Both the position numbers and the translations under genes were made by a program. From Pseudoxanthomonas sp. GM95 (GTDB lineage: Bacteria; Pseudomonadota; Gammaproteobacteria; Xanthomonadales; Xanthomonadaceae): DNA of 64,000 nt. Position 1 is the stretch's first letter, and every line of letters begins with the position of its first letter. The stretch lies in contig NZ_FOAX01000004.1 in the NCBI RefSeq assembly GCF_900109775.1, positions 1-64,000 on the forward strand, read 5' to 3'. The notes under the pieces are model-generated. The model worked only from the letters and a program-made list of their open reading frames with translations. It made no database searches and was not told where the DNA came from. Below, piece after piece: positions 18,352 through 27,476 of this stretch.

Positions 18352-19026
18352 ATGCACATCCGTGACTGGCCCGCCGACGAACGTCCCCACGAGAAGCTGC
18401 TGGCCCGCGGCGCCGGCGCGCTGTCCGATGCCGAACTGCTGGCGATCTTCCTCGGCTCGGGTCTGCCCGGGCGCGATGCGGTCCAGACCGCGCGCGAACT
18501 CCTGCACGGCCACGGCCCGCTGCGCGGCCTGCTCGATCGGAGCCCCAAGGCGATGGCGCAGCTGCCCGGGCTGGGCCCGGCGCGGGCCTGCCAGCTCGCT
18601 GCAGCACTGGAACTGGGCCAGCGCCACCTCGCCGCCGGCCTGGAACGCGGCGAGGCGATGACCGATCCGCACGCGGCCGGCCGCTATTTCGCGCTGAAGC
18701 TGCGCAGCCAGCCGCGTGAGGTGTTCGCCGCGCTGTTCCTGGACACCCGGCATCGGGCGCTGGCCTACGAGGAGCTCTTCGCCGGCAGCGTGGATGCCTC
18801 GGAAGTCCACCCGCGCGAAGTGGTCCGCCGCGCCTTGGCCCATAACGCGGCCGCGGTCCTGGTGGCACATAACCATCCTTCAGGCAACCCGGAGCCGTCC
18901 GCCGCCGACCGCGCCGTCACCGTGCGCCTCAAGCAGGCGCTGGAGCTGGTGGACGTGCGCCTGCTCGACCATTTTGTGATCGGCGACGGGCCGCCGGTGT
19001 CACTGGCCGCGTGCGGCTGGGTCTGA
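18352..19026 (+). CDS. radC: RadC family JAB/MPN domain protein
   Basis: A 224-residue protein with a helix-hairpin-helix-like N-terminus ([19 protein letters not shown]) and a JAMM metalloprotease-like motif, [14 protein letters not shown], at about residues 165-178. RadC proteins are named after a DNA-repair phenotype that was later reassigned; the true role is unclear. AAGGAAGG precedes the ATG at 18352. It is a monocistronic gene between coaBC (divergent) and argS. Confidence 0.93.
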   Translation: MHIRDWPADERPHEKLLARGAGALSDAELLAIFLGSGLPGRDAVQTARELLHGHGPLRGLLDRSPKAMAQLPGLGPARACQLAAALELGQRHLAAGLERGEAMTDPHAAGRYFALKLRSQPREVFAALFLDTRHRALAYEELFAGSVDASEVHPREVVRRALAHNAAAVLVAHNHPSGNPEPSAADRAVTVRLKQALELVDVRLLDHFVIGDGPPVSLAACGWV

Positions 19027-19089
19027 TCCAGCGGCATCGATCCGAAAACGCACGTTCAGCCCAAGCCCGGCGCGGCCCACGGTCTGCGC

Positions 19090-19095
19090 TAAAAT
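19090..19095 (+). promoter_or_regulatory. Predicted -10 element of argS
   Basis: TAAAAT at 19090-19095 overlaps the upstream in-frame ATG (19094). If used, transcription would start near 19102, so that ATG could not be the start codon and the GTG at 19130 would be. No good -35 is visible. Confidence 0.3.
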
Positions 19096-19129
19096 GTGCG
19101 GTCACCCGATCGCCGCAGTGACCTCCCAC

Positions 19130-20821
19130 GTGAAATCCGAACTCCGCGCCCTCATCAGCCAGGGCATCGACGCCCTGCGTCAGGCCGGCACCCTGCCCGC
19201 CGAGACCGCCATCCCGGATTTCACCGTCGAGCGTCCCAAGACGCGCGAACACGGCGATTTCGCCACCAACGCCGCGATGCTGCTGGCCAAGCCGGCGCGC
19301 AGCAATCCGCGCGCCCTGGCCCAGGCGCTGGTCGACGCGCTGCCGGCCAGCGCCGATATCGCCAAGGTCGAGATCGCCGGACCCGGCTTTATCAACTTCC
19401 ACCTGGCCAACGCCGCCTACCAGCGCGAAGCCGTTGCCGCGCTGACCCAGGGCGCCGACTACGGCCGCAACACCTCCGGCGCCGGCAAGACCGTGGGCGT
19501 GGAATACGTCTCGGCCAACCCGACCGGCCCGCTGCACGTCGGCCACGGCCGCGCGGCGGTGATTGGTGACTGCCTGGGCCGCGTGCTGGCCGCCAACGGC
19601 TGGGCCACCAAGCGCGAGTTCTATTACAACGACGCCGGCGTGCAGATCGAGAACCTGGCCAAGTCCACCTTCGCGCGCCTGCACGGCTTCAAGCCCGGCG
19701 ATGCGCAGTGGCCGGAGACCGCCTACAACGGCGACTACATCCAGGACGTGGCCGACGCCTACCTGCGCGGCGACAGCGTGGAGATCGAAGGCCACACCGT
19801 CACCGGCGCCAAGGACATCGAAGACCTCGAAGCAATCCGCCGTTTCTCGGTGGCCTACCTGCGCCGCGAGCAGAACGCCGACCTGGCCGCCTTCGGCGTA
19901 GGTTTCGACGTCTATTTCCTTGAAAGCTCGCTGTACAACGACGGCAAGGTCGAGGAGACCGTCGGCACGCTGGTCGCCTCCGGCCACACCTACGAGGAAG
20001 GCGGCGCACTGTGGCTCAAGTCGACCGACTACGGTGACGACAAGGACCGCGTGATGCGCAAGTCCGACGGCACCTATACCTACTTCGTGCCGGACGTGGC
20101 CTACCACCTGTCCAAGTGGCAGCGCGGCTACGAGCGCGCGATCACCGAGCTGGGCGCCGACCACCACGGCTCGCTGGCACGCGTGCGCGCCGGCCTGCAG
20201 GCGCTGGATGTCGGCATCCCCAAGGGCTGGCCCGAGTACGTGCTGCACCAGATGGTCACGGTGATGCGCGGCGGCGAGGAAGTGAAGCTCTCCAAGCGCG
20301 CCGGCAGCTACCTGACCCTGCGCGACCTGATCGAGGAAGCCGGCGCCGATGCCACCCGCTGGTTCCTGATTGCGCGCAAGCCCGATTCGCAGCTGACCTT
20401 CGACATCGACCTGGCCCGCGAGCAGAGCAAGGACAACCCGGTCTTCTACGTGCAGTACGCCCATGCGCGCGTGTGCAGCCTGCTGCGTCGCGTGGAAGAG
20501 AAGGGCTTTGCCGCCTACGACCAGGCCGCCGGCATCGCCGCGCTGCCGACGCTGGTGGATGACGCCTCGCTGACGTTGATGGTGGAGCTGTCGCGCTACC
20601 CGGAAGTGGTCGAGGCCGCCGGCATCGCGCTGGAGCCGCATGCCATCGCGCAATACCTGCGAGAACTGGCCTATGCTTTCCAGGCTTGGTACGACGGCGC
20701 GCCGATCCTGGTGGACGACGCCGATGCGCGCAACGCGCGCCTGGCGCTGGCCTGCGCGGTGCGCCAGGGCCTGGCCAACGGCCTGGACCTGCTGGGCGTT
20801 TCCGCGCCCGAGCGCATGTAA
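19130..20821 (+). CDS. argS: Arginine--tRNA ligase
   Basis: Class I enzyme that charges tRNA-Arg. The HIGH motif appears as [17 protein letters not shown] (about residue 130), and the KMSKS region in the family's usual degenerate form, [10 protein letters not shown] (about 387). An N-terminal Add-1 domain (residues 1-90) and a C-terminal anticodon domain (ending [10 protein letters not shown]) are present. The GTG start gives 563 residues, as in relatives; an ATG at 19094 would add 12 residues but overlaps a -10 candidate. It starts the argS-SPOR-membrane protein-ydfG series. Confidence 0.94.
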   Translation: MKSELRALISQGIDALRQAGTLPAETAIPDFTVERPKTREHGDFATNAAMLLAKPARSNPRALAQALVDALPASADIAKVEIAGPGFINFHLANAAYQREAVAALTQGADYGRNTSGAGKTVGVEYVSANPTGPLHVGHGRAAVIGDCLGRVLAANGWATKREFYYNDAGVQIENLAKSTFARLHGFKPGDAQWPETAYNGDYIQDVADAYLRGDSVEIEGHTVTGAKDIEDLEAIRRFSVAYLRREQNADLAAFGVGFDVYFLESSLYNDGKVEETVGTLVASGHTYEEGGALWLKSTDYGDDKDRVMRKSDGTYTYFVPDVAYHLSKWQRGYERAITELGADHHGSLARVRAGLQALDVGIPKGWPEYVLHQMVTVMRGGEEVKLSKRAGSYLTLRDLIEEAGADATRWFLIARKPDSQLTFDIDLAREQSKDNPVFYVQYAHARVCSLLRRVEEKGFAAYDQAAGIAALPTLVDDASLTLMVELSRYPEVVEAAGIALEPHAIAQYLRELAYAFQAWYDGAPILVDDADARNARLALACAVRQGLANGLDLLGVSAPERM

Positions 20822-20851
20822 CACGACGACTTCAAAGAGATCAGTAGACAG

Positions 20852-21655
20852 ATGCCGGCACGACGCGGGAAATCACAGGCCAAGCGCAACACCAGCAACG
20901 GCACGCCCGGTTGGGTGTGGCTGATCGCAGGACTGGTGCTTGGCGCGGCGGCGTTCTTCATCGTGCCGGACCTGATGAAGAAGGACGGCGACAACTTCCT
21001 GCGGCCCAAGCCCAACCCCGAGGCGCGCCCGGCCGCGGCCAGCAACGAGGACGACGGCGCCAACGCACCGGTCGCCAGCGAAGGCGGCGACGTGCCGCGT
21101 CCGGCCGATGCGCCGAAGAAGCCGCCGGAGAAGCCGACCCAGTACGACTTCTACACGCTGCTGCCGGGCCGCGAAGTGCAGATGTCCGATGCCGAGCTGG
21201 CCGCCAGCGCCAAGGCCGAGGCCGACCGCAAGGCCAAACTGGCCGCGCAACAGGCCAAGGACGAGGCCGCCAAGGCACCGGCCACCGCGCAGCCGCAGCC
21301 GATCGCCGACGCCCAGCAGCCCACGCCGCTGGACGAGATGACCAAGATGCCATCGGCCACGCCGACCCAGACCAGCGTGGCCGCGGCCGCGGCCTCCAAC
21401 GCGGTGGCCAGCGCCGCCGGCGATGTCGCCTACATCCTGCAGGCCGGCAGCTTCAGCGCCTCCGGCGATGCCGAGGCGGTCAAGGCCAAGATCGCGATGC
21501 TGGGCCTGAGCGCCCGGGTCGAATCCGGCGACTCGGCCGGCAAGACGGTCTACCGCGTGCGCATGGGTCCGTATGGCACCGCCAGCGAGCTGGCCGAGGC
21601 CAAGCAGAAGCTCACCGGCGGCGGCCTGCCCGCCATGGCGATCAAGGCCCGGTGA
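20852..21655 (+). CDS. SPOR domain protein, FtsN-like
   Basis: A 267-residue inner-membrane protein with a basic cytoplasmic tail, one transmembrane helix (about residues 22-42), a long alanine/lysine/proline-rich periplasmic linker, and a C-terminal SPOR domain (about 190-267, starting AYILQAGSFSASGDA). SPOR domains bind denuded peptidoglycan at the division site; FtsN has this architecture. The N-terminal PARRGKSQAKR start is also FtsN-like. It lies 30 bases after argS, an order seen in many gammaproteobacteria. Whether it is the essential divisome FtsN is inferred. Confidence 0.8.
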   Translation: MPARRGKSQAKRNTSNGTPGWVWLIAGLVLGAAAFFIVPDLMKKDGDNFLRPKPNPEARPAAASNEDDGANAPVASEGGDVPRPADAPKKPPEKPTQYDFYTLLPGREVQMSDAELAASAKAEADRKAKLAAQQAKDEAAKAPATAQPQPIADAQQPTPLDEMTKMPSATPTQTSVAAAAASNAVASAAGDVAYILQAGSFSASGDAEAVKAKIAMLGLSARVESGDSAGKTVYRVRMGPYGTASELAEAKQKLTGGGLPAMAIKAR

Positions 21656-22092
21656 TCCGTCCGGCGACCCTGCGGCAGCGCCTGATCCTGGCGTCGGCCG
21701 TGGCGTTCGTCCTGAACTTCGCCCTGCAGTTCATCAGCACCAGGCTGCTGCCGGCGCCGTGGCAGCTCCTCACCCTGCACGACAACAGCTTCGTCTCGCC
21801 GGTGGCCTGCGTGCTGGTGGCGATCAGCCTGTGCGCGGGCGGCTGGATCGGCGGCCGCCGTTTTCTGCCGATCGGCGTGGCGCTGGTGCTGTTGCTGCAA
21901 GTGGTATCGCTGCTGGTCCTGACACAGATCGCACACGGGGCCATGCCGCGGCGCGACCTATCCTTGATCCTGTCCTCGGTGCTGGCCAGCAATGCGCTGG
22001 GCTTCGGCCTGCAGCTGCTGGCGGCCGCCATTGGCGCGCTCGCCGGTGCGTCGCTGTCACGACGCCGACCGCTTTTCCCGCTTCCCCCGTAA
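21652..22092 (+). CDS. Small integral membrane protein, unknown function
   Basis: A 146-residue protein with four predicted membrane helices (about residues 10-28, 47-65, 70-92 and 106-130) and basic ends. The GTG start overlaps the preceding stop by 4 bases (GTGA), so it is translationally coupled to the SPOR gene. I do not recognise the family. The real frame is only the last part of a longer open frame that begins antisense-like inside the SPOR gene. Confidence 0.65.
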   Translation: MIRPATLRQRLILASAVAFVLNFALQFISTRLLPAPWQLLTLHDNSFVSPVACVLVAISLCAGGWIGGRRFLPIGVALVLLLQVVSLLVLTQIAHGAMPRRDLSLILSSVLASNALGFGLQLLAAAIGALAGASLSRRRPLFPLPP

Positions 22093-22102
22093 GGAGTCCC
22101 CC

Positions 22103-22852
22103 ATGACCCAGACCGTCCTCATCACTGGCGCCACCTCCGGCTTTGGCGCGGCCGCCGTCCGCAAGTTCGCCGCCGCTGGCTGGAAAGTGATCGCCACTGG
22201 CCGCCGTGCCGAGCGCCTGGCGCCGTTCGTCGCCGAATTCGGCGCCGACGTGGTCCATACCGCCGCCTTCGACATCCGCGATGCCGCCGCGCTGGAAGCG
22301 GCCATCGCCGGATTGCCGGCCGCCTTCGCCGACATCGACGTGCTGGTCAACAACGCGGGCCTGGCCCTGGGCACCGCGCCGGCGCAGAGCGCCGACCTGC
22401 TGCAGTGGCAGCAGATGATCGACACCAACATCACCGCGCTGGTCACCCTGACCCACCGCGTACTGCCCACGCTGATCGCGCGCAAGGGCGCGGTGATCAA
22501 CATCAGCTCGGTCGCGGCGACCTATCCCTACACCGGCGGCAACGTGTACGGCGGCACCAAGGCCTTCGTGCGCCAGTTCTCGCTGGGCCTGCGCAGCGAC
22601 CTGCACGGCACCGGCGTGCGCGTGACCAGCATCGAGCCGGGCATGGCCGAAACCGAGTTCACCCTGGTCCGCACCGGCGGCGACCAGGCCGCCTCGGACA
22701 AGCTCTACGGCGGCGCCACGCCAATGACCGGCGAAGACATCGCCGAGCAGATCTTCTACGTGGCCACGCTGCCGGCGCACCTCAACATCAACCGCATCGA
22801 GATCATGCCGGTGACGCAGTCCTTCGCCGGCTTCCAGGTCGCGCGCGGCTGA
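22103..22852 (+). CDS. ydfG: NADP-dependent 3-hydroxy acid dehydrogenase / malonic semialdehyde reductase
   Basis: Classical SDR of 249 residues, closely matching E. coli YdfG along its length. The cofactor motif TGATSGFG is at residue 9, NNAG near 83, S-Y-K in NISSVAATYPYTGGNVYGGTK (shortened: NVYGGTK) near 150, and the C-terminus EIMPVTQSFAGFQV is diagnostic. The enzyme oxidises L-allo-threonine and 3-hydroxy acids and reduces toxic malonic semialdehyde. AAGGAG lies 7 bases before the ATG at 22103. Last gene of the argS series. Confidence 0.93.
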   Translation: MTQTVLITGATSGFGAAAVRKFAAAGWKVIATGRRAERLAPFVAEFGADVVHTAAFDIRDAAALEAAIAGLPAAFADIDVLVNNAGLALGTAPAQSADLLQWQQMIDTNITALVTLTHRVLPTLIARKGAVINISSVAATYPYTGGNVYGGTKAFVRQFSLGLRSDLHGTGVRVTSIEPGMAETEFTLVRTGGDQAASDKLYGGATPMTGEDIAEQIFYVATLPAHLNINRIEIMPVTQSFAGFQVARG

Positions 22853-22866
22853 TTGATCGAGCACTG

Positions 22867-22893
22867 GCACGTCGCCGCATCGCGGCGGCGTGC
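22867..22893. terminator. GC-rich hairpin between convergent genes
   Basis: A 12-bp stem with one wobble (22867-22878 with 22882-22893) and a 3-base loop lies between the ydfG stop and the acyltransferase stop. There is no T-run on either strand, so termination is only plausible. Confidence 0.35.
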
Positions 22894-22898
22894 TGGGC

Positions 22899-24035
22899 TC
22901 AGGCGCGTTCGGCCGCCGCTGCGCCGGGCGCGCGGTGCGGGGTCAGCACGCGACCGCGCAGCTTCAGGAACGGACGCTCCACCGCGTAATGCAGTAGCGC
23001 GGCGATCAGCAGCGACGCCACGCCGTAGACCAGCACCTGGGCGACGCCCAGCGGCGCAATCGTCTCGCCCAGCTGCACCTGCACGCCGTTGAACACGGCC
23101 TTGTGCACCAGGTACAGGCTGTAGGAAATCCCCGCCAGCCACCCCGCACCCGGCACGGGCCAGCGGCCGATCACGCTGCGCTTCCCCGCACCGGCGAAGA
23201 CCAGCAGCGCGAGCCCGAGCGACAGCACCGGCCAGCCGATCGCGTTACCCAGCAACCCGGCGCGTGCGCGGAACAGCCACAGCGACAGCGCCACCACCGC
23301 CATGCCTGCAACCAGCACCGCGTTGGCGTGCTGCTGCAGGCGATGCCAGAGCGGCAGGCGGAACACCTTCAGCGTCGCCAGCAGCACACCGAAGAGCAGG
23401 CCGTCGAGCCGGTTCCAGGTCGGGTAATACAGGTCCTCGATGAACCAGTTGCGTTCCGGCGCGCCGGCCGCTTCGGCCGCGGTGTCGTGCAGCCAGATCC
23501 CGGCGCGCAGCGCGATCCCGCCCAGCACGACGACCGCCGCCAGCGCGATGACCTTCCACGCCGCGGGCCGGCACATCAGCGCCCAGGCCAGCAGCGGAAA
23601 CACCAGGTAGAAGTGCTCCTCCACGCACAGCGACCAGGCGTGCGAGAACGCCGGATTGCTGTAGTCGTTGCCCAGGTTCATCATCATCAGGACGAACTTC
23701 CACAGCGGCTCGATCCCCGGCAGTTCGCGCCAGGCCGGCAGCAGCATGTAGATCGCCAGCACCACCCAGTACGCCGGCAGGATGCGGAACGCACGCCGCA
23801 GGTAGAAATCGCCGAACCGCAGCGGCAACCCGCGCGACAGCGGCAGCAGCACCTGCTGGCCGATCAGGAAGCCGCTGAGCACGAAGAACAGGTCCACGCC
23901 CATCCAACCATAACGCGACAGCCAGCTCCAGTCCGGCCCGAGCCCGCCGACCACCCATGAATGGAAGAACATCACCCAGACGATGGCCAGTGCACGCAGC
24001 AGGTCGAGTCCGGGGTAACGCATCGGGTCTTTCAT
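22899..24035 (-). CDS. Acyltransferase 3 family membrane protein (copy 1)
   Basis: A 378-residue inner-membrane protein with about ten helices. The N-terminal pattern YPGLDLLRALAIVWVMFFHS carries the family histidine near residue 27, and the conserved segments DLFFVLSGFLIG and SHAWSLCVEEHFYLVFP follow. The family transfers acyl groups to LPS, exopolysaccharide or small molecules. It is clearly a paralogue of the next gene upstream, and lies 37 bases after it. The ATG at 24035 is a judgement; a second ATG lies four codons later, and neither has a good ribosome site. Confidence 0.82.
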   Translation of the reverse strand: MKDPMRYPGLDLLRALAIVWVMFFHSWVVGGLGPDWSWLSRYGWMGVDLFFVLSGFLIGQQVLLPLSRGLPLRFGDFYLRRAFRILPAYWVVLAIYMLLPAWRELPGIEPLWKFVLMMMNLGNDYSNPAFSHAWSLCVEEHFYLVFPLLAWALMCRPAAWKVIALAAVVVLGGIALRAGIWLHDTAAEAAGAPERNWFIEDLYYPTWNRLDGLLFGVLLATLKVFRLPLWHRLQQHANAVLVAGMAVVALSLWLFRARAGLLGNAIGWPVLSLGLALLVFAGAGKRSVIGRWPVPGAGWLAGISYSLYLVHKAVFNGVQVQLGETIAPLGVAQVLVYGVASLLIAALLHYAVERPFLKLRGRVLTPHRAPGAAAAERA

Positions 24036-24072
24036 GGAGATCGTTGGAGGTGTGTGTGGGAGAGGCGCGCGC

Positions 24073-25266
24073 TCAATCAGCACGCGGCGATGCTGCCCCG
24101 GGGGACACGGCGGCAGCGGGAGTGGACGGCGCCGCGCGCGAACGCAGCCAACGATCCCGCAGCTTCAGGCCCGGCCGCTCCACCGCATAATGCAGCGTCG
24201 CGCCGGCGAGCAGGGTCACCGCAGCGTAGGCCGCGAACGTGGCCAGTCCATGGCCATCCAGCCATGCACCAGCCTGTCGATGCAGCACACCAGACGCAGC
24301 GGTGTGGGTGAGATACAGGCTGTAGGACACCGCCGCCAGCCAGGCCGCACCGGGCAGCGCGCGCGCGCCGATCCAGCTGCGCGGGGAGGCGCCGGCGAAC
24401 ACCAGCAGCGCCATCGCCGCCGACAGCAGCGGCCAGCCGATGCTGTTGCCGACCGGGCTCAATCGCGACCAGAAGCACGCCAGCGACGCGCCCAGCAGCA
24501 CCAGTCCCAGCAGCAACGCGCCATTCGCATGGCGCTGCAGCGCCGCCCAGCGCGCCGGGCGATACACGCGCAATGCCGCCAGGCACACCCCGGCCAGCAG
24601 GCCATCCAGGCGATTCCAAGTGGGGTAATACAGATCCTGGCCGAACCAGTCCGCGCGGTCGCTGCCGCGGTTGACCTGCTCCATCGCATCGTGGATCCAG
24701 ATGCCCGCGCGCAGGACCACGCCGCCGGCCACCAGCACCGCGCAGAGCGTGACAAAGCCACGCACCGTCAGCCGGCCGCTCAGCGCCCAGGCCAGCAGCG
24801 GGAACACCAGATAGAAATGCTCCTCCACGCACAGCGACCACACCTGGGCGAACGCGTCATTGCCATTGGTGTGCAGCACGTTGAACAGGAAGAACACGAA
24901 CTTCCACCACGGCTCCATCAGCGGTTGCTCGCGGATGCCCGGCCACAGCAGGTACAGCGCCAGCATCACCCAGAACGCCGGCAGGATGCGCAGCGCGCGG
25001 CGCAGGTAGAAATCGCCAAAGCGCAGCGGCTCACCACGCGACAGCGGCGCCAGCACCTGCTGGCCGATCAGGAAGCCGCTCAGCACGAAGAACAGGTCCA
25101 CGCCCATCCAGCCATGGCGGGCGAACGCGTCGCCCCACGGCCCCAATCCACCGACCATGTAGCTGTGGAACAGCATCACCCAGACGATGGCAATGGCACG
25201 CAGCAGATCGAGCCCGGGGTAGCGCACATCGCATCCTGCGAAGAGTGAACCGCGATTAGAAACCAT
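24073..25266 (-). CDS. Acyltransferase 3 family membrane protein (copy 2)
   Basis: Same architecture as the neighbour at 22899: YPGLDLLRAIAIVWVMLFHS, DLFFVLSGFLIG and VWSLCVEEHFYLVFP, about ten helices, 397 residues from the ATG at 25266. Much of the sequence can be aligned by eye to copy 1, so this is a tandem duplication; the C-termini differ. The acceptor is unknown. It begins 65 bases from the speA stop, in the same direction, and may be read through from speA. The GTG at 25227 is an alternative start. Confidence 0.8.
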   Translation of the reverse strand: MVSNRGSLFAGCDVRYPGLDLLRAIAIVWVMLFHSYMVGGLGPWGDAFARHGWMGVDLFFVLSGFLIGQQVLAPLSRGEPLRFGDFYLRRALRILPAFWVMLALYLLWPGIREQPLMEPWWKFVFFLFNVLHTNGNDAFAQVWSLCVEEHFYLVFPLLAWALSGRLTVRGFVTLCAVLVAGGVVLRAGIWIHDAMEQVNRGSDRADWFGQDLYYPTWNRLDGLLAGVCLAALRVYRPARWAALQRHANGALLLGLVLLGASLACFWSRLSPVGNSIGWPLLSAAMALLVFAGASPRSWIGARALPGAAWLAAVSYSLYLTHTAASGVLHRQAGAWLDGHGLATFAAYAAVTLLAGATLHYAVERPGLKLRDRWLRSRAAPSTPAAAVSPGAASPRAD

Positions 25267-25330
25267 GCCCGCGGCCCGATCCAGCACCGCCGGCAAGGTG
25301 CCGGCGGGCGGGTGACGCGAAGCGGCCGCG

Positions 25331-27220
25331 TTACTGCAGCGGCTCGTCGCTCAGATAGGTATAACCGGTCAGACCGGCTTCCAGCGCGTCGGACAGCTCC
25401 TGCGCGCGCTCGGGCGACAGGTTGGCGGCGGCCACGCGCTCGGCGTAGGCGCTGCGCAGGTCGGCCAGCGCATAGCCCACGTAGTCGAGCATCACGTCGG
25501 TGGTGTCGCCCCGACGCTGCTGGGTGAGCTGGTAACCGTCACCATCGCAGGCCACTTCCACCGCATCGGTATCGCCGAACAGATTGTGGATGTCGCCCAG
25601 GATTTCCTGGTACGCACCGACCAGGAAAAAGCCGATGCGATAGCTCTCGCCGTGCTTCAACGGATGCAGCGGCAGCGAGGTATCCAGGCTCTCGTTCTCG
25701 ACGTAGGTCTTGACCATGCCGTCTGAGTCGCAAGTCATGTCGCAGATGATGCCGCGGCGCTCGGGTGCTTCATTGAGGCGCTCGATCGGCAGGATCGGGA
25801 ACACCTGGTCGATCGCCCACACGTCCGGGATCGACTCGAACACGCTGAAGTTGACGAAGTACTTGTCCACCAGGCGGTCGTTGAGCTCGTCCAGGATCGG
25901 GCGATGGCTCTTTTCCTCGTGGCTCAGGCGTGCGCGCACGCCGTGGGCGATGGCGTAGAACAGGTCGTCGATGCGCGCGCGCGAGGTCAGGTCGATCTGG
26001 CCCAGCGCATAGGCGCTGAGGCCCTCGGCGTGGAAATGCTGCGCTTCCTGGAACAGCTCCACCGCCGGACGCACGTCCAGCTCTTCGTGAATCTCGCGCA
26101 GGTGGCGCACCGCGGCCGGTTCGTCGTCGTGCGCGTCGGGCACGCGGCCTTCCGGCGCTTCCTCGACCTCGGACACGTTGGCGATCAGCACCGCGTGGTG
26201 CGCGGTCATCGCGCGGCCGCATTCGGTGACGATCCGCGGCGGCGTCAGGCCGTGTTCTTCGCAGGCCTCGGCCAGCGGCTGGACGATGTTGCCGGCGTAG
26301 GAATTCAGCCCGTAGTTGATTGAGTAGTAGCTGCGTGAGCGCGTGCCTTCATAGTCGATGCCGAGGCCACCGCCGACATCGACGTGGCTGATCTTGGCGC
26401 CCAGGCGCGAGAGCTCGACGAAGTAACGCACCGCCTCGCGCATGCCGTTGGCGATGTCGCGCACGTTGGAGATCTGCGAGCCCATGTGGAAGTGCAGCAG
26501 GCTCAGGCACTCGGCGTACTCGGTGTCGCGCAGGCTCTTCCACAGGTCCAGCACCTGACGCGGGGACAGGCCGAACTTGGCCTTGTCGCCGCCGCTGTTC
26601 TGCCACTTGCCCGCGCCCAGCGAGGCCAGGCGCATGCGCACGCCCAGGCCCGGCTTGACGTCCAGCGCCCTGGATTCCTCCAGCACCAGCTTCAGCTCGG
26701 AGGGCTTCTCGATGACGATGAAGGTCTGCAGGCCCAGCTTGCGGCCGATCAGGGCCAGGCGGATGTATTCGCGGTCCTTGTAGCCGTTGCAGACGATCAG
26801 CCCGCCCGGGCGCGACAGCGCCAGCACGGCCATCAGCTCGGGCTTGCTGCCCGCTTCCAGGCCGAAGCCTTCGCCATGGTGGCTGGCCAGGGTGCCGGCC
26901 ACGCCGCGGTGCTGGTTGACCTTGATCGGATACACGGCCGTGTAGCCACCGCCGTAGTTCCAGTCGGCCTGCGCCTGGGCGAAGGCGGCCTGCAGCTTGC
27001 CAAGGCGCTGGCCCAGGATGTCCGGGAAACGCACCAGCAGCGGCAGCTTGGCGCCATTGGCGCGCGCGGCATCGACCACCTCGGGCAGCGCCACGGTCGG
27101 GCCATCCTGCCCCTGCGGGCGCACGGTGATGCGGCCGGTCGCGTCCACGTCGAAATACCCGTCGGCCCAGTGCGGGATCGAATAGGTCTTGCGTGCCTGG
27201 TCGGTGGACCACTCGCTCAT
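25331..27220 (-). CDS. speA: Biosynthetic arginine decarboxylase
   Basis: PLP enzyme that makes agmatine from arginine, the first step of polyamine synthesis by the agmatine route. The 629 residues match SpeA. The PLP lysine lies in AVYPIKVNQH near residue 100; the alanine racemase-like barrel continues through HFHMGSQISN (about 245) and HVDVGGGLGIDYEG (about 285); the C-terminal specificity motif is MTCDSDGMV (about 495). It is divergent from speE with a shared 256-base regulatory region. Agmatine processing genes are not in the window. Confidence 0.96.
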   Translation of the reverse strand: MSEWSTDQARKTYSIPHWADGYFDVDATGRITVRPQGQDGPTVALPEVVDAARANGAKLPLLVRFPDILGQRLGKLQAAFAQAQADWNYGGGYTAVYPIKVNQHRGVAGTLASHHGEGFGLEAGSKPELMAVLALSRPGGLIVCNGYKDREYIRLALIGRKLGLQTFIVIEKPSELKLVLEESRALDVKPGLGVRMRLASLGAGKWQNSGGDKAKFGLSPRQVLDLWKSLRDTEYAECLSLLHFHMGSQISNVRDIANGMREAVRYFVELSRLGAKISHVDVGGGLGIDYEGTRSRSYYSINYGLNSYAGNIVQPLAEACEEHGLTPPRIVTECGRAMTAHHAVLIANVSEVEEAPEGRVPDAHDDEPAAVRHLREIHEELDVRPAVELFQEAQHFHAEGLSAYALGQIDLTSRARIDDLFYAIAHGVRARLSHEEKSHRPILDELNDRLVDKYFVNFSVFESIPDVWAIDQVFPILPIERLNEAPERRGIICDMTCDSDGMVKTYVENESLDTSLPLHPLKHGESYRIGFFLVGAYQEILGDIHNLFGDTDAVEVACDGDGYQLTQQRRGDTTDVMLDYVGYALADLRSAYAERVAAANLSPERAQELSDALEAGLTGYTYLSDEPLQ

Positions 27221-27257
27221 CGGGGTGAAGGCCTGTGTGCTTGGAAAATGGCCGCGG

Positions 27258-27292
27258 ATTGTAACGTCTGGGGTGTTTCGCTTCGTTACAAT
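27258..27292. promoter_or_regulatory. Divergent promoter region of speA/speE with inverted repeat
   Basis: A perfect 9-bp inverted repeat, ATTGTAACG (27258-27266) and CGTTACAAT (27284-27292), brackets 17 bases. Each arm ends in TACAAT read outward, so the arms can be the -10 elements of back-to-back promoters for speA and speE. No good -35 is visible at the expected spacing. Confidence 0.4.
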
Positions 27293-27307
27293 GCGCCCCG
27301 CCGCTCA

Positions 27308-27443
27308 AAGCCCCTCTCCCCACGGGAGAGGGGTTGGGGTGAGGGTCCGGAGGCGAAGCCCATGCGCCGCCTGGCTGCACGAGGCTTTGCTCGGACCCTC
27401 ATCCGCCCCTTCGGGGCACCTTCTCCCGAGGGGAGAAGGGTCT
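27308..27443. repeat. REP-like imperfect inverted repeat
   Basis: An element of about 136 bases made of nested inverted repeats. CCCCTCTCCC (27311-27320) pairs with GGGAGAGGGG (27324-27333); GTGAGGGTCC (27339-27348) pairs in the right half with GGACCCTCAT (27393-27402); and CTTCTCCC with GGGAGAAG closes the right end (27420-27438). Such dispersed hairpins are common in xanthomonads. It lies inside the predicted 5' leader of speE. Confidence 0.7.
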
Positions 27444-27476
27444 CGCTACTCTCATTGTTCTCTAAGGCTTATCCCC

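Noticed and set aside
19094-19129. ATG start for argS at 19094
   Set aside because: It overlaps a TAAAAT -10 candidate, has no ribosome site and adds 12 residues not seen in the family.
20911-21651. First part of the long frame ending at 22092
   Set aside because: It lies within the SPOR gene in another frame; only the part from the GTG at 21652 codes for a plausible membrane protein.
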